DNA of 8,176 bases from an uncultured Anaerolineaceae bacterium (lineage in GTDB: Bacteria; Chloroflexota; Anaerolineae; Anaerolineales; Anaerolineaceae): assembly GCA_937890875.1 (NCBI GenBank), contig CALAEB010000500.1, forward strand, positions 1 through 8,176, written 5' to 3'. The position numbers and the translations under genes are program-made. Each line of letters starts with the position of its first letter. Within the stretch, counting starts at the first letter, position 1. Shown here one piece after another: positions 1 to 5,877 of this stretch. The notes below the pieces were generated by a model. The model was not told where the DNA came from and ran no database searches. It was given only the letters and a program-made list of their open reading frames with translations.

Positions 1-965
1 GAAAAATTGCCGAAACCGCCTTCAATGTAGACCCGTTCGCCCACTTTCAGATCTTTCATATGGGACGTAAAATCCCCAAGCTCGCGGATTGCGAACCCGA
101 TCTTCGTTTGATCCAAATCGGATGAAGCAATTGAAAACGGATGCTTCCGGAAAGAAAAAGGCGAGCGCCGGACCGTAATCCAGGCGATCTGTCCTGCGTG
201 ATAGCTTATCGGCTGCTGTTTTCCCGATCCGGCGAATTCCAGCTGGATCTCGGTCGTGGCGTTGTTCCGCACGGCAACGTCCGAAATCTGATACGGCTTC
301 TGCAGCGCCGCAAAAGCCGATCCGAAACGGAGCCAGAGGATCGACAGCGCCGCAAGCACCAGAAGGACAATATAGTACCCACGGATCAGGGGATTGGCTG
401 TGTAATAATTGAAACCCAGGATATGGATCATCCCGAATACCACCATCACGACAGCCAGCACAGAGTGTCCGATTTTCCAGATATCATAGTTCAGTTTTAT
501 TTCCTTACGGAAATAGGAAACGAAGACCAGTACCGCTGCCGCCAGGAGCGCAAATGTTCCCGCCTTGACATAGAGCGGATAATCACGAAAAACGTTCAAC
601 AGGTTTGCAACTGAGTGATTATTAATCCAAAGCAGGACCAGATGAAAAACCGCCAACCAGAACCCGACTAAAGCATAAGCATGATGAAATTTATACAACA
701 CATCCAGATTAAAAGAGGAGGTGATAAATCTATCGCGGGTGATCGGGATAAACGACAGGATCATCAACGAGAGTCCCAGCATCCCAAAGCAGGAGGCAAC
801 ATCACGCTGCCAGTCACGCCACGTGCCGTTGGCCGAATTCGAAATCGCCACCACAATGACTGGAAAAAGCACAACTGCAAAAAATAACACGAGCCAAAGT
901 GTTTTTTGCAGTTTCAGCTGCGCGATATATGCACGTCTGGTTGATCGATTTGCTGCAGCATTCAT
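1..965 (-). CDS. Ferric-reductase-like transmembrane flavocytochrome, C-terminus outside the window
   Basis: I translated this partial gene by hand from an ATG at 965; 321 codons are present and the frame is open to the window edge. The N-terminal half has about six hydrophobic helices (near residues 23-41, 58-75, 93-113, 133-151, 167-186, 196-213). H94/H108 and H167/H181 each lie 14 residues apart in two helices, the bis-heme b spacing of the ferric reductase/NADPH oxidase family. Residues 225-321 read as the start of an FAD-binding ferredoxin-reductase domain, with YHAGQ at 255-259, HPFSIAS at 275-281 (the flavin-binding HPF-S motif) and GDFTSHM at 297-303. The NAD(P)-binding half should lie beyond base 1. 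AAGGGG at 976-981 supports the start, although the spacer is 10 bases. The gene begins 22 bp after the cytochrome stop, so the two are probably cotranscribed. Likely role: moving electrons from cytoplasmic NAD(P)H through FAD and two hemes to an acceptor outside the membrane. The acceptor (ferric iron, oxygen or the neighbouring cytochrome) is inferred. Confidence 0.85.
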   Translation of the reverse strand, partial: MNAAANRSTRRAYIAQLKLQKTLWLVLFFAVVLFPVIVVAISNSANGTWRDWQRDVASCFGMLGLSLMILSFIPITRDRFITSSFNLDVLYKFHHAYALVGFWLAVFHLVLLWINNHSVANLLNVFRDYPLYVKAGTFALLAAAVLVFVSYFRKEIKLNYDIWKIGHSVLAVVMVVFGMIHILGFNYYTANPLIRGYYIVLLVLAALSILWLRFGSAFAALQKPYQISDVAVRNNATTEIQLEFAGSGKQQPISYHAGQIAWITVRRSPFSFRKHPFSIASSDLDQTKIGFAIRELGDFTSHMKDLKVGERVYIEGGFGNF

Positions 966-987
966 TATTCGTTTTCCCCTTATATCT

Positions 988-2121
988 TTATGGCCGGACG
1001 TAACTGGCTAAAGTTATGTTTGAATCGCCGGCAGCCAGATCTTCAATAGAGTCAATCAGCAATTGAGCCGAGTAGGTCGGGTTGTGAATATAACCTGAAG
1101 AACGTGTGACAAATTTGTAATTGAAAGCCGCACGCATCAAACGCGGTGTCCAGTCGGCATACGATTTTTCACCTTCATCCTGGATCCCGTCATTATCGGC
1201 AAACCAATAGGGATAGTTTTCCGAAAAACCGATCGGAGTTCCGCCGATATTTTCCGAATACGCAATCATCGCGGTCAGGAGCTGCTCCGTTAATCCGTTG
1301 ATTTCGTCATAAGTGGATTCCGCCACATCGCCGTCTCCGTCATAATCTGATTTTGTCCGACGAACTTTTCGCTGATCCGGATAGGTCGTAACTTCAGAAT
1401 GACAGGTCTGGCATTTTGCGTAGCCGGGATCCGCTAAATGGAGCGTATGCGGATCATGGCACTGGGTACAGGTTTGAACGCCCTCGGCATGTTCAAACCG
1501 CCCGGCATATGTCTTGCCTTCATACTGATAACCGCCGTTTGCTTCAGACCCCAGGTACATCGCGCCGACCGATAAGTAGTGCGGATTCACAAACGCAAGC
1601 GATTCCCCTTTGTCATCCGGAGCTGTTGTACCGATTTTTTCATCCAGACTTCCGTTAATACCGCCTTCTGTACCCTGATGGCAGGTCCAGCAGGAAGCGA
1701 CACCCGCATCCGAGGCAACTTCCAGACCGGAAGGGAACACAACAGTCGGATTACTCTCGGCATAATCGTTATGACAAACAGAACAATCCACAACCGTCCC
1801 GATTTTCGCGGGTTGATCCACCACAAGCGCTTCCGATCCATCGAGCCCGACATAATCTTTGAACCCGGTGGAAGCGTGGCATTGGGCGCAGCTGGCAGGA
1901 ACTGTCCCATCTTCGCTGTCATCCCAGTGGCGGAAAGCTTCCGAGGCGGAATTCGCATGTGCGGAGGCTGCCCATTTGTCCGTATAGTCGCCGATCGCAA
2001 GCGAAGGAGACACAACAGCTTCAGGGGCAGTCACGGTTTTCGTCGAATACAAATAACCGAGGACGCCAGTCGAAACCGCCAGAACAAGTACAAGAATTGC
2101 CAATAAAGCTGATTTTTTCAT
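988..2121 (-). CDS. Pentaheme c-type cytochrome, exported or membrane-anchored
   Basis: This 377-residue protein has a basic start (MKK) and one hydrophobic stretch at about residues 4-24, which is either a signal peptide or an uncleaved anchor; there is no lipobox cysteine. Five CxxCH heme c sites are visible: C78-H82, C113-H117, C144-H148, C218-H222 and C237-H241. Extra histidines (H55, H65, H181, H211, H225, H228, H346) could be distal ligands. The C-terminal segment with IHNPTY at 345-350, followed by a helical tail, is typical of multiheme cytochromes related to nitrite reductase and NapC-type partners. An acidic loop at 259-270 (D-x-D-x-D-G pattern) and another near 308-318 look like calcium sites. 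Five hemes without a recognisable catalytic signature suggest an electron carrier outside the membrane. AAAGGA at 2129-2134 with a 7-base spacer supports the ATG at 2119-2121. The ferric-reductase-like gene follows within 22 bp. The physiological acceptor is unknown. Confidence 0.9.
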   Translation of the reverse strand: MKKSALLAILVLVLAVSTGVLGYLYSTKTVTAPEAVVSPSLAIGDYTDKWAASAHANSASEAFRHWDDSEDGTVPASCAQCHASTGFKDYVGLDGSEALVVDQPAKIGTVVDCSVCHNDYAESNPTVVFPSGLEVASDAGVASCWTCHQGTEGGINGSLDEKIGTTAPDDKGESLAFVNPHYLSVGAMYLGSEANGGYQYEGKTYAGRFEHAEGVQTCTQCHDPHTLHLADPGYAKCQTCHSEVTTYPDQRKVRRTKSDYDGDGDVAESTYDEINGLTEQLLTAMIAYSENIGGTPIGFSENYPYWFADNDGIQDEGEKSYADWTPRLMRAAFNYKFVTRSSGYIHNPTYSAQLLIDSIEDLAAGDSNITLASYVRP

Positions 2122-2180
2122 AGAACAATCCTTTCCTACTGACTTTATGTATCCGATTTTGACCCTTTGGATACCTTGTC

Positions 2181-2186
2181 ATTATA
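2181..2186 (-). promoter_or_regulatory. Candidate -10 box for the cytochrome/ferric reductase operon
   Basis: On the minus strand this reads TATAAT, a perfect sigma-70 -10 hexamer, about 60 bases before the cytochrome start codon. No convincing -35 hexamer lies at the proper distance. A promoter that depends on an activator bound at the repeats just upstream (2192-2301) would fit, but this is inference. Confidence 0.4.
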
Positions 2187-2191
2187 CCGCC

Positions 2192-2301
2192 GTTTTGTGA
2201 AAAATAATACAGTCCACGGCAGTTTTCAGGACCTAAATTTGTAAAAATTATCCGCAGCTCCGGGAAAAATTTGAAAAATTGCGGATAATTTTTCACAAAA
2301 C
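2192..2301. repeat. Nested inverted repeats upstream of the cytochrome promoter
   Basis: AAAAATTATCCGCA at 2243-2256 is the exact inverse complement of 2280-2293, with a 23-base loop. With one skipped base the match extends outward through TTTGT (2238-2242) and ACAAA (2295-2299). A third related copy, GTTTTGTGAAAAAT at 2192-2205, is the exact inverse complement of 2288-2301. Thus three copies of a TTTGTGAAAAATTAT-like unit, two in one orientation and one in the other, fill 110 bp directly upstream of the -10 box. They may be operators; TTGTGAA resembles a half-site of the redox repressor Rex. Alternatively the A-run, GC-containing stem and T-run may act as a two-way terminator between the small gene at 2369-2446 and the cytochrome. 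Confidence 0.7.
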
Positions 2302-2368
2302 AAAGCTATGTTTTTGAAAGGATATTACTGATTAACCAGTGGATATTGAAAATAACCGATCTGAAATC

Positions 2369-2446
2369 CTATTGCTTCCGGATGATTCGTCCGGCAATGA
2401 TCAGCAATACGGCCATCACAAGGCCTAAAAGCAGCATTTTCTCCAT
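2369..2446 (-). CDS. 25-residue single-helix membrane peptide
   Basis: The ATG at 2444-2446 follows AAGGAGGT (2451-2458) at close spacing, the best ribosome binding site in the window. The product is 25 residues: a short MEK start, a hydrophobic core (residues 4-18: MLLLGLVMAVLLIIA) and a basic tail (RIIRKQ, residues 20-25), ending at TAG. This is the pattern of a single-pass membrane peptide with its positive end inside. The same frame is open upstream to a GTG at 2596, but that start has no good ribosome binding site and would add a low-complexity hydrophilic stretch, so I chose the short form. It lies 247 bp upstream of the cytochrome on the same strand. Small accessory subunits of respiratory or transport complexes (CydX-, KdpF-like) have this form, but no specific family is recognised. 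Confidence 0.6.
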   Translation of the reverse strand: MEKMLLLGLVMAVLLIIAGRIIRKQ

Positions 2447-2486
2447 AAAAACCTCCTTCTGTGTCCGGCTGCGGCACAAAGAACTT

Positions 2487-2501
2487 TCTTCAAAATTTGA
2501 A
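2487..2501. repeat. 15-base palindrome in the leader of the small membrane peptide gene
   Basis: CTTCAAAATTTGAAG is a perfect dyad of 7-base arms around a central A. It lies about 40 bases upstream of the small gene on the minus strand, in its probable untranslated leader, and could be a regulator site. A chance AT-rich palindrome of this size cannot be excluded. Confidence 0.35.
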
Positions 2502-2602
2502 GGCTTGCATCTGGGCCGGCGCTTCGATTGTTGAACGGCTCCTTTCGAGAAAAACAGAACCATGGTGTCTTTTTTAACACATTTCGAATCGCGCACCTGA
2601 GC

Positions 2603-2631
2603 ATAATAAGTTTACCCTGCGGTATGATTAA
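2603..2631 (-). promoter_or_regulatory. Weak candidate promoter for the small membrane peptide gene
   Basis: On the minus strand, TTAATC (2626-2631) and TATTAT (2603-2608) are separated by 17 bases. The -10 matches the consensus at five of six bases, the -35 at three. It would give a leader of about 150 bases before the ATG at 2446. The evidence is base matching only. Confidence 0.25.
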
Positions 2632-2632
2632 T

Positions 2633-2805
2633 CACGCTGATAATTGTACATGCCAGCAACCCGGGATATGGAATCCGGTTCAAACCGGAGCGTGTCTGCG
2701 GCACCGCCCCTTCACCGACGGGCAGAGGATTATCTCAGCGATTCAGTTTTCCTGAACGGCGATCTGCATCAACCGGATTTTCGGACTGCGGCTGCAGTCC
2801 GGGCA
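2633..2805 (+). other. Gene-poor stretch with several stable hairpins, possible structured leader RNA
   Basis: Between the small minus-strand gene and the ATG at 2864 no convincing protein gene is seen. Several stems can form: CACGC (2633-2637) with GCGTG (2690-2694), enclosing TCCGGT/ACCGGA (2674-2689, loop TCAA); GCCC (2706-2709) with GGGC (2720-2723); TTCAG (2742-2746) with CTGAA (2752-2756); and the 8-bp CGGACTGC/GCAGTCCG (2782-2801, loop GGCT), the strongest. Such a series upstream of a plus-strand gene would fit a cis-acting RNA. The segment at 2671-2691 recalls the P4 arm of cobalamin riboswitches, but no B12 box is present, so no known riboswitch class is assigned. Confidence 0.35.
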
Positions 2806-2863
2806 CTGTTTCCAATAAAAAGAAAGCGAAGCTTTTACAGCGGAAAGAACGAAAGGATTCATA

Positions 2864-3571
2864 ATGGAACCGGAAATCTTCCTTGATTTATTCAGAAACC
2901 TGGAACAGTTGGTAAAAGAGAAATACAGCGGGCGGAAATATGAAAGCCCGATCATCAATTTCAGCAATTCCCGGGAAGGGAAACCCTATAAGGATGAATT
3001 GAATACGATCCGGGAAATCCGCAACCTGCTGGTCCATCTTCCGATGATCGACGGGAATTACCCGGTTAAACCTTCCAATGAAATCGGAGCAGTGCTGGAA
3101 GAAATTATCGAAAAAATTGAACATCCGCTTCAGGCGATGGATTTCGCAGTGAAAATGGAAAATATCATGAAAACAAGGCCGGAGGATAACGCTTTTTCGA
3201 TCATGTACAAAATGGAGGAAAACGGCTATACGCACGTTCCGATTGTGCGCGGCGGGATCTTATCCGGCGTCTTCAGCAAAAGCGCCGTCTTTTCATACTT
3301 AATTAAACACGGGAACAAAGACATTGACAAGAATATGCTGATCAGAGATTTCAGCGACTTCACTGTGATCAATTCACCTCACGGCGAATACTATGAGTTT
3401 GCGGCAAAGGATGCGCTTTACTTCGAAGTACGCGATATGTTTGAGCGGACATATCAGCGGAAATCACGCCGGCTGGCCGTTATGTTCATCACGGAAAACG
3501 GTCATGAAAACGAACGGCTGCTCGGCATGATCACCCCCTGGAACGTGCTGAAAAACGGAACAAATTCATAA
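2864..3571 (+). CDS. CBS-pair protein with an N-terminal HEPN-like helical segment
   Basis: The 235-residue product starts at an ATG preceded by AAAGGA (2852-2857) with a 6-base spacer. It has no signal or membrane segment and is probably cytoplasmic. Residues 1-90 are mostly helical and contain RNLLVH at 53-58, which fits the R-[polar]-x3-H pattern of HEPN ribonuclease-like domains, although this segment is short for that fold. Residues 98-150 (ENIMKTRPEDNAFSIMYKM, then HVPIV and the SGVFSKS turn) form a CBS motif. Residues 157-230 form a second, diverged CBS motif ending in LLGMITPWNVLK. CBS pairs usually bind adenosine nucleotides (AMP, ATP, SAM) and control an attached activity. The gene stands alone, converging on the AraC gene 39 bp away. 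Its partner and ligand cannot be told. The CBS call is firm; the HEPN call is tentative. Confidence 0.8.
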   Translation: MEPEIFLDLFRNLEQLVKEKYSGRKYESPIINFSNSREGKPYKDELNTIREIRNLLVHLPMIDGNYPVKPSNEIGAVLEEIIEKIEHPLQAMDFAVKMENIMKTRPEDNAFSIMYKMEENGYTHVPIVRGGILSGVFSKSAVFSYLIKHGNKDIDKNMLIRDFSDFTVINSPHGEYYEFAAKDALYFEVRDMFERTYQRKSRRLAVMFITENGHENERLLGMITPWNVLKNGTNS

Positions 3572-3610
3572 CCGCAGCGGCGCAGGCCCCGATTGCGCGC
3601 TCCAATTCAT

Positions 3611-4405
3611 TTATGCGAAAATGCGCATGGACCGGCCGCAGTTTTCGCGGTATTCCTGCGGCGTCATTCCCATGAGCCGCTGAAAAACGCGGCAAAAATA
3701 ACTGTGGCTCCCAAAACCGGAAGCCAGCGCGACATCCAGAATCGAACAGGAAGAAGCGGAAAGAAGCGACCGGCTGTGCTCGATCCGCAGCCAATTCACA
3801 TAAACCGAAAAAGTCATCCCGGTCTCCTGCCGGAACAGCCGGCAGAGATAACATTTGCTGACATTCAGAAATAAGGCGGTTTCCTCAAGTGAGACCTGCC
3901 GGTCCAGATTCTGCCGGACATACTGGATCGCCCGCTGGACCTGATAAGCATAGGCCCGGGACCGGTCCGGACCCTTTTGATCGTTGATATGAGTCTGCGC
4001 AATCCGGTGCAGCAAATCTGTCAGAAAGGGAAGCGCTGACTCCGGCTTGAATGGATATTCCGCGCAGGATACCTCTTTGACATAAGGACCGAAAGCAAAC
4101 ACACCCAGCGAGGGCATATTGGGATCCGCATAGACAGCGGTGAAAAAAAGCTCGTTCAACTGCACGTCGTCTGCCGGCGGATATTCCGCCGGGCAGGAAA
4201 CTGTGGCATACAAATCCTTCGTTAATTGCAGCAATTCAATTGCCTGATGCACAGCCGGAACCCATTGGAAACGGCATTCGCACTGGGTTTTCATCCCAAC
4301 ACAAACTTCCACACAATTGCCGGAATGGTCAAACCCGCCGATGGCTAAACCGGTACAGGCATTAAAGTCTGCGAGTGTTTTCTCAATATATCGATTCACC
4401 TTCAT
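3611..4405 (-). CDS. AraC-family transcriptional regulator with cysteine-rich sensor domain
   Basis: The frame is open to a TTG at 4492, but that lies in a perfect dyad. The ATG at 4403-4405, preceded by GAAAGGT (4414-4420), gives a typical 264-residue protein and is preferred. Residues about 167-255 are the AraC/XylS DNA-binding domain: a first helix-turn-helix (VSLEETALFLNVSKCYLCRL, about 171-190) and a second with the family signature (ILDVALASGFGSHSYFCRVF, about 222-241), followed by GMTPQEYR. Residues 1-140 are a ligand-sensing domain resembling the PocR/GAF-like sensors of AraC proteins in anaerobes. It carries cysteines at 31, 35, 42, 44 and 71, a grouping that could bind a metal or react to redox state. 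The gene is divergent from a siderophore-type ABC operon, so it is most likely the local activator or repressor of iron uptake. The ligand is unknown. Confidence 0.88.
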   Translation of the reverse strand: MKVNRYIEKTLADFNACTGLAIGGFDHSGNCVEVCVGMKTQCECRFQWVPAVHQAIELLQLTKDLYATVSCPAEYPPADDVQLNELFFTAVYADPNMPSLGVFAFGPYVKEVSCAEYPFKPESALPFLTDLLHRIAQTHINDQKGPDRSRAYAYQVQRAIQYVRQNLDRQVSLEETALFLNVSKCYLCRLFRQETGMTFSVYVNWLRIEHSRSLLSASSCSILDVALASGFGSHSYFCRVFQRLMGMTPQEYRENCGRSMRIFA

Positions 4406-4420
4406 TTCAAAAGACCTTTC

Positions 4421-4490
4421 ACGCGGGAATTCGAAGCACGGAAAGTATCCCCGCGTTTCTCTTGTTTTGTATAAAGAACAAGAGAAACGC
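4421..4490 (-). promoter_or_regulatory. Two overlapping hairpins in the araC leader
   Basis: GCGTTTCTCTTGTT (4453-4466) and 4477-4490 are exact inverse complements, a 14-bp stem around a 10-base loop. ACGCGGG (4421-4427) and CCCGCGT (4450-4456) form a second 7-bp stem that shares bases 4453-4456 with the first, so the two cannot both form fully. The second hairpin ends directly at the ribosome binding site (4414-4420) of the AraC gene. This could be a translation switch, or the large dyad could be a DNA operator for autoregulation. The sequence shows the repeats; the function is inferred. Confidence 0.6.
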
Positions 4491-4524
4491 AATTTGTTCC
4501 TTATTTATCCGGAGGTTTCCCCTG

Positions 4525-4551
4525 ATTATGAATTCCTGCCTTTCATGTCAA
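4525..4551 (-). promoter_or_regulatory. Candidate promoter for the AraC gene
   Basis: On the minus strand, TTGACA (4546-4551) is a perfect -35 and CATAAT (4525-4530) matches the -10 at five of six bases. The spacer is 15 bases, shorter than ideal, which is common for promoters that need an activator. Transcription would start near 4518 and give a leader of about 113 bases containing both hairpins. Confidence 0.5.
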
Positions 4552-4577
4552 TATTGTTCAAATTAAGTAAATATCGT

Positions 4578-4607
4578 TTAAGCATGGTGTGCCTTTTTCA
4601 TTATAAT
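4578..4607 (+). promoter_or_regulatory. Candidate promoter for the siderophore ABC transporter operon
   Basis: TATAAT at 4602-4607 is a perfect -10, with a weak -35 (TTAAGC, 4578-4583) 18 bases upstream. It points away from the AraC promoter, and the two -35 boxes are 26 bp apart. A regulator bound between them, which includes the small palindrome CAATATTG at 4549-4556, could act on both. The start site would be near 4614. Confidence 0.5.
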
Positions 4608-4612
4608 CGCGA

Positions 4613-4628
4613 GTTAGATATTACTAAC
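4613..4628. promoter_or_regulatory. Candidate operator at the transporter start site
   Basis: GTTAG and CTAAC arms separated by six bases lie on the expected transcription start of the transporter operon. A repressor bound here would block initiation. The arms recall the core of DtxR/IdeR-type iron boxes, but the spacing differs from that consensus, so the regulator is not assigned. Confidence 0.35.
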
Positions 4629-4920
4629 CAAAGATGATGACACGGGCGCGATCAGGCCGCCCGTCCGGCGGGAAAGCGTTCAGTTATCGGATACTCGGAC
4701 GCATTGCGCTGAGATGAATTCTCATAGTTTTTTTCGGCATGGCAGTCGTTCGAAATCCGGAAAACTTTTCGAATAAAGCGGGAAGCGAAACGCTGTCCTG
4801 TTTCTGCGGTGTGAGCCCCAAAAAGCTTGAACACCATTCTATGTTTGTTTCCAGAGCTTCCCCCGGCACGATTGATTGAATGCCGGAGGCAGACTGATTT
4901 CTTGATGATTCGGAGGCGGA
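4629..4920 (+). other. Long leader of the transporter operon, no gene seen
   Basis: About 290 bases separate the candidate start site from the first permease. No frame looks like a real gene: two 61-codon minus-strand frames here lack ribosome binding sites and recognisable content. Stems visible on the plus strand are ACGGGCG/CGCCCGT (4642-4664, 9-base loop), a weak TGAGA/TCTCA hairpin (4710-4724) followed closely by seven Ts (4728-4734), which resembles an attenuating terminator, and CCGGCA/TGCCGG (4863-4886). The layout suggests post-initiation control, but none of the known riboswitch classes is recognised. Confidence 0.4.
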
Positions 4921-5877
4921 TTGAAAAAGGCTATCCCCGTAATACTGTTACTGGCGCTTTGCATAGGGTCCCTGTTCATCGGTATCACGGACATCCGTAT
5001 CGAAGACCTGTTTATGCTTGAACAGGAAAAAATAAGGGTGATGATCATCAGCCGTATACCAAGACTCTTAAGTATCCTGCTGTCCGGCATGGGGATGTCG
5101 GTCGCCGGCGTCATCATGCAGATGATCGGTTCCAACCGTTTTTTATCTCCGACGACCGGTTCGACCACCGAATGGGCGCGGCTGGGCGTGCTGACAGCAA
5201 TTCTGGCGACGCCGTCCGCCACCGTTTTTCAGAAAATGGTGATCGCCTTCCTGTTTGCGTTCGGCGGGACGCTTCTCTTTTTATACCTGATGCAGATAGC
5301 GCGATTGAAGGATGCAGAGCAAGTGCCGCTGGTGGGCATCCTGTTCGGCAATGTAGTCGGCGCGGTTACGACATATATCGCTTATCAGAACGACCTCATT
5401 CAGAATATTACCTCATGGATGCAGGGCAGTTTCGCCATGGTTTTGAGAGGACGGTACGAATTGCTTTACATCGGCCTGCCGTTGCTGGCGCTGGCGATGT
5501 TTTACGCCGATCGTTTTACAGTGGTCGCCATGGGAAAGGACATTTCAGGGAATCTCGGCGTCCGTTATTTTTCGACCGTTCAAATCGGTGTGGTCATTAT
5601 CGCATTGATCACCTCCATCATTATTGTAACGGTGGGTTCAATCCCGTTCGTCGGGATTGTCATTCCGAACATCGTCCGTATGATTTATGGTGACAACCTG
5701 CGGAAAAATCTGATCCCGGTCGCGCTGCTGGGTGGCTGTTTTGTCCTTCTCTGCGATGTTCTGTCCCGTCTGGTCATTTATCCGTTCGAAGTGCCGATCG
5801 GAATCACAGTGGGGGTCGTCGGCTGCGGTATCTTCCTCATCCTGCTATTCAAGGGAGGTCCCCGTGAAGCCCGGTAA
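4921..5877 (+). CDS. yclN: Iron-siderophore ABC transporter permease, YclN/FatD type
   Basis: The gene starts at TTG, with GGAGG at 4912-4916; a stop at 4906-4908 in the same frame excludes any earlier start. The 318-residue product is an integral membrane protein of the FecCD family with many hydrophobic helices and no soluble domain. The start MKKAIPVILLLALCIGS is the first helix. ISRIPRL at 43-49 carries the family's R-x-PR motif, followed by the helix SGMGMSVAGVIMQ (55-67) and NRFLSPTTG (72-80). A segment near 249-262 (PNIVRMIYGDNLRK) is the cytoplasmic coupling loop that contacts the ATPase. The order of motifs and the length match the petrobactin permease YclN of Bacillus and FatD of Vibrio as I remember them. 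It would form a heterodimer with the next gene's product and pass a ferric siderophore across the cytoplasmic membrane. The true substrate is not known; no siderophore synthesis gene is in the window. Confidence 0.92.
   Translation: MKKAIPVILLLALCIGSLFIGITDIRIEDLFMLEQEKIRVMIISRIPRLLSILLSGMGMSVAGVIMQMIGSNRFLSPTTGSTTEWARLGVLTAILATPSATVFQKMVIAFLFAFGGTLLFLYLMQIARLKDAEQVPLVGILFGNVVGAVTTYIAYQNDLIQNITSWMQGSFAMVLRGRYELLYIGLPLLALAMFYADRFTVVAMGKDISGNLGVRYFSTVQIGVVIIALITSIIIVTVGSIPFVGIVIPNIVRMIYGDNLRKNLIPVALLGGCFVLLCDVLSRLVIYPFEVPIGITVGVVGCGIFLILLFKGGPREAR

Noticed and set aside
141..1011. Plus-strand frames opposite the ferric reductase gene
   Set aside because: They are antisense to a clear membrane flavoprotein and are rich in Arg, His and Asp without any family features.
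2633..2694. tRNA-like outline: pairing ends about 60 bases apart and a GGTTCAAACC element like a T arm
   Set aside because: The loop has the wrong size, the inner length is too short, and there is no anticodon arm or D arm.
2671..2700. Cobalamin riboswitch resemblance (AATCCGGT, then ACCGGAGCG)
   Set aside because: The B12 box and the conserved GCCACTG segment are missing at the expected places, and the neighbouring gene is not a cobalamin gene.
4406..4492. N-terminal extension of the AraC protein from TTG 4492
   Set aside because: The start falls in the perfect dyad and the added residues look unlike the family; the ATG at 4405 has a good ribosome binding site.
4652..4869. Two overlapping 61-codon minus-strand frames in the transporter leader
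   Set aside because: No ribosome binding site, no recognisable motif, and they overlap the expected plus-strand leader; most likely chance frames.
5732..5863. Longer start for the second permease at ATG 5732
   Set aside because: It would overlap the first permease by 146 bp and add a non-membrane segment; GTG 5864 has a strong ribosome binding site and the expected length.
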